From assembly GCA_903953615.1 (NCBI GenBank), contig CAJBKH010000227.1, forward strand, positions 1 to 11,774: a DNA stretch of 11,774 nucleotides, written 5' to 3'. The notes under the pieces are model-generated. The model saw only the letters and a list, made by a program, of their open reading frames with translations. It did not search any database and was not told the DNA's origin. Below are positions 6,979 through 11,774 of this stretch, piece by piece. The position numbers and the translations under genes are program-made. Numbering within the stretch: position 1 is the first letter of the stretch; the number at the start of each line of letters is the position of its first letter. This stretch comes from an uncultured Bacteroidota bacterium. GTDB lineage: Bacteria > Bacteroidota > Bacteroidia > NS11-12g > UBA955.

Positions 6979-7680
6979 ATGAATCTATTGAATAAAATTG
7001 CTGTGGTAACAGGTGTAAGCAAAGGCATTGGTGCAGCCCTCTGTCAACAATTATTAGAAGAAGGCGCTAAGGTGTTTGGTTTAGGTCGCAATGCCTATCC
7101 TGAAACGCATCCCAATTTTACGTTCATTCCAACCGATGTTAGAAATTATGAAGCGGTAGAAAAAGCCTTTCATCAAATTTGTACAAGTACCAATCATCAA
7201 ATAGATGTTCTAATTAACAATGCTGGTCTTGGTTATTTTGGCAATATCGAAGATTTACCCATGTCGGAGTGGGACGAGATGATGCAAACCAATGTAAACG
7301 CGATGTTTTATTGCACCCGTTTAGCCGTGCCAAAAATGAAAGCCAATAGTCATGGTCATATTATTAATATCGCCAGTACTGCAGGTTTAGAAGGCATGCC
7401 AATGGTAAGCGGTTATTGCGCTACCAAATGGGCGGTGAAAGGTTTTTCGGAGAGTTTATGGCGCGAGTTGAGAGATTTTAAAATCAAAGTAACCTGCGTT
7501 TATCCGGGCTCTACAAAAACAGATTTCTTCCGCAACAGTCCAAACATTCAACCCCACGATTACATGTTAATGCCCCACGATGTGGCCGCAATGATGGTAT
7601 ATGCATTGAAAACACCTGACAATTTTCACCAAGTGAATTTAGAAGTACGACCATTGCAGCCAAAGGGACCCAAGAAATAG
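6979..7680 (+). CDS. Short-chain dehydrogenase/reductase (classical SDR)
   Basis: This 233-residue cytosolic oxidoreductase has the complete classical SDR set: the nucleotide-binding TGVSKGIG (11-18), NNAG (80-83), the active-site Asn in QTNVN (Asn105), Ser133 in NIASTAG, and the YxxxK pair Tyr146/Lys150 in YCATK. PG (176-177) is followed by the substrate-side TKTDFF. LGRN after the second beta-strand (35-38) places an arginine where NADP(H)-preferring members often have one, so NADP is the more likely cofactor. The length and the C-terminus (LEVRPLQPKGPKK) resemble 3-ketoacyl-ACP reductase-like or YdfG-like enzymes, but the substrate cannot be assigned. No neighbouring gene suggests a pathway. 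The start codon is fixed by the promoter, whose -7 box ends only four bases upstream, and by the N-terminal beta-strand that begins directly after it. Confidence 0.92.
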   Translation: MNLLNKIAVVTGVSKGIGAALCQQLLEEGAKVFGLGRNAYPETHPNFTFIPTDVRNYEAVEKAFHQICTSTNHQIDVLINNAGLGYFGNIEDLPMSEWDEMMQTNVNAMFYCTRLAVPKMKANSHGHIINIASTAGLEGMPMVSGYCATKWAVKGFSESLWRELRDFKIKVTCVYPGSTKTDFFRNSPNIQPHDYMLMPHDVAAMMVYALKTPDNFHQVNLEVRPLQPKGPKK

Positions 7681-7755
7681 GGATATTATTAGCATCTGGC
7701 TATAAACTGACTTAATCCCAAAAGGAGGGGGCAATTCGAGGTTTAAATAATTTTC

Positions 7756-7784
7756 TTGCAAATGCTGATTATTCGTTACCTTTG
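7756..7784 (+). promoter_or_regulatory. Promoter of tatA-gatA
   Basis: TTG at 7756-7758 and TACCTTTG at 7777-7784 are 18 bases apart and fit the -33/-7 consensus. The remaining 24 bases to the ATG are almost entirely A and T, the type of unstructured leader that favours translation in Bacteroidota, where Shine-Dalgarno sequences are rarely used. An imperfect hairpin without a T-run (7686-7705) lies just after the SDR gene. Confidence 0.6.
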
Positions 7785-7808
7785 CATTAAATTAAATAAA
7801 TTAATAAT

Positions 7809-8009
7809 ATGGGAAATCTAGGAGCAACGGAAATTATCTTAATAATTGTTGCGATTCTTATTCTTTTCGGTGGTAAAAAAATTCCAGAATTAATGCGTGG
7901 TGTTGGCCAAGGAATGCGTGAATTTCAAAATGCTAAAAACAATGTTAGAAGCGAAATTGAAAAGGGCATGCAAGAAAAACCTCAGGACAATTCAACTGAC
8001 GCTAAATAA
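7809..8009 (+). CDS. tatA: Twin-arginine translocase subunit TatA/TatE
   Basis: TatA subunits gather around TatBC in the inner membrane to let folded proteins with twin-arginine signals across. The 66-residue protein shows the standard design: a short N-terminus, one membrane helix (about 7-20), the hinge FGGKKIPEL (20-28), an amphipathic helix with the conserved Phe39, and a charged, disordered tail. The N-terminal glutamate (Glu8) sits where TatA often has a polar residue. tatC is not in this window. gatA follows 20 bases later with no promoter that fits the consensus exactly (a near match, ATTTTTTG, ends at 8024), so the two genes are probably co-transcribed; no functional connection is known to me. 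Confidence 0.93.
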   Translation: MGNLGATEIILIIVAILILFGGKKIPELMRGVGQGMREFQNAKNNVRSEIEKGMQEKPQDNSTDAK

Positions 8010-8029
8010 TTGCTGTATTTTTTGGGTGC

Positions 8030-9448
8030 ATGAAAAAACGCTTTTCATCACTGGCAGACATTCAATCTGAAATCTCTGCTGGTCAACTTACATTACCTGC
8101 TTTAGTCGATTATTATCTCGAGCAAATCAATCAGCACGCTGGTTTAAATGCCTTTTTAGAAGTTTTTTCTGAAGAAGCAAAAACCAATGCGCTTTCTATT
8201 CAACAAAAAATAGAAAATAAAACTGCTGGTAAATTAGCGGGCATGGTCATTGCCATTAAAGATAATATTGTTTACAAAGGCCATCATTCATCTGCATCAT
8301 CCAAAATACTAGGCGGCTTTACCTCTCTTTTTTCTGCAACCGTTGTCGAACGCTTGTTATCCGAAGATGCGATTATCATTGGTCGTACCAATTGCGATGA
8401 ATTCGCTATGGGTGCTTCGAATGAAAATTCTGCTTTCGGTCCTGTGTTAAATGCGGCCGATACCAGCCGTGTGCCAGGCGGCAGTAGTGGTGGTAGTGCA
8501 GTAGCTGTGCAAGCGGATATGTGTCTAGCATCATTGGGTAGTGATACCGGAGGATCTATCAGACAGCCAGCAGCCTTTACGGGTCTTTATGGCTTATATC
8601 CAACTTATGGTCGCATCAGTCGTTGGGGTTTAATTGCCTTTGCAAGTAGTTTCGATCAAATTGGTCCGTTTACAGCTAGCATAAGTGACATGGCCTTGTT
8701 GATGAGCATCATTGCTGGGGAAGACGAGAACGACGCCACCATGGCCAAAAGAAAGGCCGATAGTAGCGAAGTAATTGCACAAAGTAAAACTTTGAAAATT
8801 GCTTACATCAACGATTGTTTAAATAATAAAGGGCTCGATCCTCAAATTAAGGCGAGTACCGAAAGTTATATTCAGTTATTAAAAGACAAGGGACATGAAG
8901 TGAATGGAATCGATTTTCCATACCTCGATGCCATGGTACCTTGTTACCAAGTATTAACCACTGCCGAAGCGAGTAGTAACTTAAGTCGCTTTTCTGGTTT
9001 AATGTATGGCTATAGAAGTGCGAATGCTACCGATTTGGAAAGTACTTTTAAGAAAAGTAGAACCGAAGGATTTGGTCCAGAGGTGCAACGCAGAATCATG
9101 TTGGGTACTTTTGTTTTGAGCAGCGATTACTACGATGCTTATTACACCAAAGCGCAAAAAGTAAGACAACTCATCCGTCAAAAAACCTTAGAGATTTTTG
9201 AAACGTATGATTTGATATTAACCCCTACAACAAGTACACCTGCTTTTAAGTTAGGCGAGAAATCTAGTGATCCAGTGGCCATGTATTTGGCAGATTTGTT
9301 TACGGTACAATCTAATTTAGCGGGCATACCAGCTATTTCTATCCCTGCGGGCATAGATAGTGTCACCAATATGCCAATAGGTCTACAGCTGATGGCGAAG
9401 CCGTTTGAAGAGGCATTGTTATACAGTGTTGCTGAACAACTTAAATAA
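8030..9448 (+). CDS. gatA: Aspartyl/glutamyl-tRNA amidotransferase subunit A
   Basis: GatA is the amidase of GatCAB. It frees ammonia from glutamine, and GatB uses this to turn Glu-tRNA(Gln) or Asp-tRNA(Asn) into the correctly charged form. The 472-residue protein has the amidase signature with a full Ser-cisSer-Lys triad: Lys77 in AIKDNI, Ser152 in PGGSSGGSA and Ser176 in SDTGGSIRQP, two residues earlier than in the S. aureus enzyme. GRTNCDEFAMGASNENSAFG (118-137) and TYGRISRWGLIAFASSFDQIGP are typical of GatA and distinguish it from general amidases. The length is normal. gatB and gatC are not nearby, which is common. It is probably the second gene of a unit with tatA. An AT-rich hairpin containing the stop codon may end the transcript. 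Confidence 0.95.
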   Translation: MKKRFSSLADIQSEISAGQLTLPALVDYYLEQINQHAGLNAFLEVFSEEAKTNALSIQQKIENKTAGKLAGMVIAIKDNIVYKGHHSSASSKILGGFTSLFSATVVERLLSEDAIIIGRTNCDEFAMGASNENSAFGPVLNAADTSRVPGGSSGGSAVAVQADMCLASLGSDTGGSIRQPAAFTGLYGLYPTYGRISRWGLIAFASSFDQIGPFTASISDMALLMSIIAGEDENDATMAKRKADSSEVIAQSKTLKIAYINDCLNNKGLDPQIKASTESYIQLLKDKGHEVNGIDFPYLDAMVPCYQVLTTAEASSNLSRFSGLMYGYRSANATDLESTFKKSRTEGFGPEVQRRIMLGTFVLSSDYYDAYYTKAQKVRQLIRQKTLEIFETYDLILTPTTSTPAFKLGEKSSDPVAMYLADLFTVQSNLAGIPAISIPAGIDSVTNMPIGLQLMAKPFEEALLYSVAEQLK

Positions 9449-9476
9449 GTTGTATAAAATTATTCAAATCTTATTT
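9443..9476 (+). terminator. Possible AT-rich terminator overlapping the gatA stop codon
   Basis: AAATAAG 9443-9449 is complementary to CTTATTT 9470-9476, and TTG 9450-9452 can extend the stem with CAA 9465-9467 across a small bulge. The sequence CAAATTTTTG follows. There are few G-C pairs and the T-run is interrupted, so termination strength is doubtful. Confidence 0.3.
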
Positions 9477-9488
9477 CAAATTTTTGCT

Positions 9489-9496
9489 TTCCTTTG
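9489..9496 (+). promoter_or_regulatory. -7-like box of the riboswitch-receptor transcript
   Basis: TTCCTTTG differs from TAnnTTTG at one base. Judged by the usual spacing, transcription would start near 9501, two bases before the first helix of the riboswitch, which is where an aptamer transcript is expected to begin. No clear -33 TTTG is seen. Confidence 0.4.
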
Positions 9497-9502
9497 CATC
9501 AA

Positions 9503-9583
9503 AGTTTTGGGGTGCTGAAAATATTTAGCTGAGATTAAACCCACAATACCTGGATAAGTGTAATTACTGCGACAGGAAAAACT
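9503..9583 (+). ncRNA. TPP (THI-element) riboswitch aptamer
   Basis: The conserved parts occur in the right order and fold as required. P1 is AGTTTT 9503-9508 with AAAACT 9578-9583. P2 is GGGT 9510-9513 with ACCC 9539-9542. P3 is GCTGAA 9514-9519 with TTTAGC 9524-9529. The pyrimidine-sensing CTGAGA lies at 9529-9534. P4 is CCTG 9549-9552 with CAGG 9573-9576. The internal loop GATA 9553-9556 opposite GCGA 9569-9572 binds the pyrophosphate, and P5 AGTG/TACT carries the conserved TAAT loop (9561-9564). The RNA senses thiamine pyrophosphate and should lower expression of the receptor gene that starts 69 bases downstream. P3 is short and P5 is weaker than in E. coli thiM, but no key element is missing. 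Confidence 0.9.
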
Positions 9584-9604
9584 AAAATTAGTAGCCAATC
9601 TTCT

Positions 9605-9643
9605 GTTGTGTTATTAATTTCAAACCCCACAACTTTATTTTTT
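9605..9643 (+). terminator. Riboswitch-controlled terminator (expression platform)
   Basis: GTTGTG 9605-9610 pairs with CACAAC 9628-9633, leaving a 17-base loop, and is followed by TTTATTTTTT (9634-9643). In the competing fold, GTTTTGGGG of the aptamer (9504-9512) pairs with CCCCACAAC (9625-9633) at eight of nine positions, destroying both P1/P2 and this hairpin. TPP binding would therefore favour termination. The hairpin ends nine bases before the receptor start, so it could also affect ribosome access. Confidence 0.65.
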
Positions 9644-9652
9644 AAAAATCAA

Positions 9653-11774
9653 ATGAAAATAAAGTTCACCCTAATCCTATTGTTTACATGCCTGTGTGCA
9701 AGTGCTCAAAACAAAATCCCGCAATTTAATTTCACATTTACTTGTGTTGACGAAGACAGTAATGCGGTCACAGATTTTTATTCCAAAATAATTGGAACCG
9801 ATTCTACTAATTTTATTCCCAATAAAAATCAGTATTATTTAGCCCAAGGGAAATCATACACCTTGGTGATTCAAAAATTTGGCTATTGGGAGTCGCGTAT
9901 AACCATTCAATCAACAACGATTGAACAAACCATAAGACTAAAAGAAAAACCCATTGAGCAAACGGGTTATATCTTAAAAGCTACGCGGGTCGATAAAAAC
10001 AATGCCTTTGCTTATACCAATATCGATGCAAAAGAATTAAGGGCACAGAATTTAGGGCAAGATTTTACCTACCTAATTGGCAATACACCATCGGCTGTTA
10101 CGACCAGCGATGCAGGTGCTGGCGTTGGGTATACAGGTATTCGCATAAGAGGCAGTGATGCTACACGTATTAATGTCACCATTAATGGGGTGCCAATTAA
10201 TGATGCAGAAAGCCATGGTGTGTATTGGGTGAACATGCCCGACTTGGCCAGTTCTACAAATAGTGTGCAAGTGCAACGTGGTGTGGGAACCAGTACCAAT
10301 GGCAATGGCTCATTTGGTGCCAATATCAGTATTAACAATATCGAGAACAACAGCATGCCTGGTTTTCAAATACAACAGTCTTATGGTTCCTTCAATACTT
10401 CAAAAAGCAATTTAAAATTCAGTACTGGCAGAATTGGTAATTTCTCTTTTAGTGGTCGCTTATCTAAAATAGTAAGCGATGGTTATATCGATAGGGCCAG
10501 TAGTAATTTATCAGCTTTTCAATTCAATTTAAATTACTATAAAAATAAGTGGGCCGTAAATGCGGTGAGTTTTGGAGGAAAAGAAAAAACCTACCAATCT
10601 TGGTATGGAACACCTCAGAGTAGATACGAGAACAGTGATTCAGGTATGCAAGCCTACATTAATAGAAATGGTTTAAGTAAACCACAAGCAGATAATTTAT
10701 TAAACAGCGGCAGAACCTATAATTACTATACTTACAAGAACCAAACAGATAATTATTGGCAGAACCATTATCAATTGCATGTTGCAAAACAATTTAATAA
10801 GTTAAATTTTAAGTCTTCTTTTTTTACAACAACAGGCAAAGGGTATTATGAAGAGTTTAAAGAGGGTGCTTCTTTTTTTAATTATGGTGTCAATAATTAT
10901 ATAAGTCCAAATAAGGACACCGTTACCTCCACTGATTTGGTGCGCCAGAAATGGCTAGACAATATTTACTTCGGTAATTTCTCTTCGCTCGATTACAATG
11001 GTAAGAATTTAAAATTGAATGCGGGCATAGGCGCAACAAGTTACCAAGGCAAACATTTTGGAAAAGTTATATGGGCAGAAATTGCTCAACCTTTTGGTAA
11101 CGATCAAGACTATTATCGCGCTAAAAGCGAAAAGAATGAAATCAATGGTTACATTAAAGGGGAGTATACTTTATTAAAGGGCTTAAAAGCTTTAGCCGAA
11201 TTGCAGTTCAGGAAAATTAATTACAGTAGCGCAGGTATCGGCTCTGACCTAACAATTGTTAATTTTAATCAATCTTACAATTTCTTCAACCCAAAGTTTG
11301 GCTTCAACTACCAAATGAATAAAAAGAATCAAGCCTATGCGAGTTATAGTAAGGGCAATAGGGAGCCTGTGCGCAGCGACTTTACAGACAATGCCAATAA
11401 TGACATACCGAAGTTTGAACAGTTGGCCGATTATGAGTTGGGTTGGATAAATAAAGGGCGCACCCATTTTGTACAATTGAATGCCTATTATATGAACTAT
11501 GTGAATCAATTGGTTTTGACTGGTGCTGTCAACGATGTAGGGAATCCAATCAGAAGGAATGTCGATGCTTCATATAGACGCGGCATAGAGCTTGTCGCAA
11601 TGAAATCGATTATGAAAGGCAAGCTTACTTTTGAAGGTAACTTAACCCTCAGTCAAAATAAAATAAAATCTTTTACAGATGTGTATTATGACAATGGCGA
11701 TTTCTTTGATAAGTATGAAGAAATAAAAGTGATTCATAAAAATACCGATATTTCATTTTCGCCAAACGTCATTG
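9653..11774 (+). CDS. TonB-dependent outer-membrane receptor, predicted thiamine transporter (3' end outside window)
   Basis: The frame is open for 707 codons to the window edge. A Sec signal peptide (KIKFTLILLFTCLCASA, cleavage before Gln19) is followed by a small beta-rich N-terminal domain (about 25-97), a diverged version of the carboxypeptidase-regulatory-like domain common in this phylum. The plug (about 105-235) has the signature GYTGIRIRGSDATRINVTIN (159-178), then GVPINDAESHGVYW and QVQRGVGTSTNG. The rest is beta-strands of the 22-strand barrel, rich in Tyr and Asn; about the last quarter is missing. Such receptors import scarce ligands across the outer membrane with energy from TonB-ExbBD. 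The TPP riboswitch directly upstream points to thiamine or a phosphorylated form, as for the thiamine receptors (OMthi/OMR1) described in Bacteroides. An inner-membrane transporter such as PnuT would be expected just past the window edge. Receptor class is firm; substrate is inferred. Confidence 0.92.
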   Translation, partial: MKIKFTLILLFTCLCASAQNKIPQFNFTFTCVDEDSNAVTDFYSKIIGTDSTNFIPNKNQYYLAQGKSYTLVIQKFGYWESRITIQSTTIEQTIRLKEKPIEQTGYILKATRVDKNNAFAYTNIDAKELRAQNLGQDFTYLIGNTPSAVTTSDAGAGVGYTGIRIRGSDATRINVTINGVPINDAESHGVYWVNMPDLASSTNSVQVQRGVGTSTNGNGSFGANISINNIENNSMPGFQIQQSYGSFNTSKSNLKFSTGRIGNFSFSGRLSKIVSDGYIDRASSNLSAFQFNLNYYKNKWAVNAVSFGGKEKTYQSWYGTPQSRYENSDSGMQAYINRNGLSKPQADNLLNSGRTYNYYTYKNQTDNYWQNHYQLHVAKQFNKLNFKSSFFTTTGKGYYEEFKEGASFFNYGVNNYISPNKDTVTSTDLVRQKWLDNIYFGNFSSLDYNGKNLKLNAGIGATSYQGKHFGKVIWAEIAQPFGNDQDYYRAKSEKNEINGYIKGEYTLLKGLKALAELQFRKINYSSAGIGSDLTIVNFNQSYNFFNPKFGFNYQMNKKNQAYASYSKGNREPVRSDFTDNANNDIPKFEQLADYELGWINKGRTHFVQLNAYYMNYVNQLVLTGAVNDVGNPIRRNVDASYRRGIELVAMKSIMKGKLTFEGNLTLSQNKIKSFTDVYYDNGDFFDKYEEIKVIHKNTDISFSPNVI

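Noticed and set aside
7686..7705. Hairpin with a one-base bulge after the SDR gene as a terminator
   Set aside because: No T-run follows, so intrinsic termination is not supported.
7723..7731. AGGAGGGGG, resembling a strong Shine-Dalgarno sequence
   Set aside because: No start codon with a usable frame lies 5-12 bases downstream; tatA begins about 80 bases later behind its own promoter.
10069..10356. Minus-strand open frames opposite the receptor plug
   Set aside because: They are antisense to the most conserved part of the TonB receptor, where codon bias of the real gene produces long reverse frames.
11250..11261. Perfect 12-bp palindrome TAACAATTGTTA
   Set aside because: It is inside the receptor coding region and of a length expected by chance in AT-rich DNA; nothing else suggests a binding site.

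Overview
The window looks like ordinary chromosomal DNA from a low-GC member of the Bacteroidota. The pointers are a CarB that ends at the length of the short flavobacterial-type enzyme, a TonB-dependent receptor with the plug signature typical of this phylum, PSCyt1-like heme lipoprotein domains, and the promoters. Upstream of most genes there is a TAnnTTTG box, often with a TTTG or TTG about 18-22 bases before it, and no Shine-Dalgarno sequence; this is the Bacteroidota housekeeping promoter. All genes lie on the + strand. I saw no insertion sequence, phage gene, CRISPR array, tRNA or rRNA.

Layout. Bases 1-122 hold the last 39 codons of an unrecognised gene. carB (233-3049) follows and lacks the C-terminal allosteric domain. 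After 38 bases comes a multi-pass GT-C-type membrane protein that starts with GTG inside an 11-bp inverted repeat (3088-4593). Then come four independently promoted genes: a two-heme PSCyt1-like lipoprotein (4719-5354), a secreted or outer-membrane protein of unknown function (5490-6107), a Qnr-like pentapeptide-repeat protein (6288-6869) and a classical SDR oxidoreductase that appears to be leaderless (6979-7680). tatA (7809-8009) and gatA (8030-9448) sit 20 bases apart and probably share a promoter.

The most informative part is the right end. Between gatA and a TonB-dependent receptor (from 9653, cut off by the window edge) lies a well-formed TPP riboswitch (9503-9583). It is followed by a hairpin with a T-run (9605-9643). 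The 5' strand of the aptamer (9504-9512) can pair with the 3' arm of that hairpin (9625-9633) at 8 of 9 positions, which gives a simple antiterminator/terminator switch. This predicts that the receptor imports thiamine or a thiamine derivative and is shut off when TPP is plentiful. The arrangement agrees with known thiamine uptake loci in Bacteroidetes.

The remaining genes are a mixture of core metabolism (pyrimidine/arginine precursor synthesis, tRNA-dependent amidation, Tat export) and lineage-specific envelope proteins. I found no convincing undescribed multi-gene system. The points most worth a second look are the riboswitch mechanism, the CarB architecture, the structured GTG start of the membrane protein, and the very short promoter-to-start distances.
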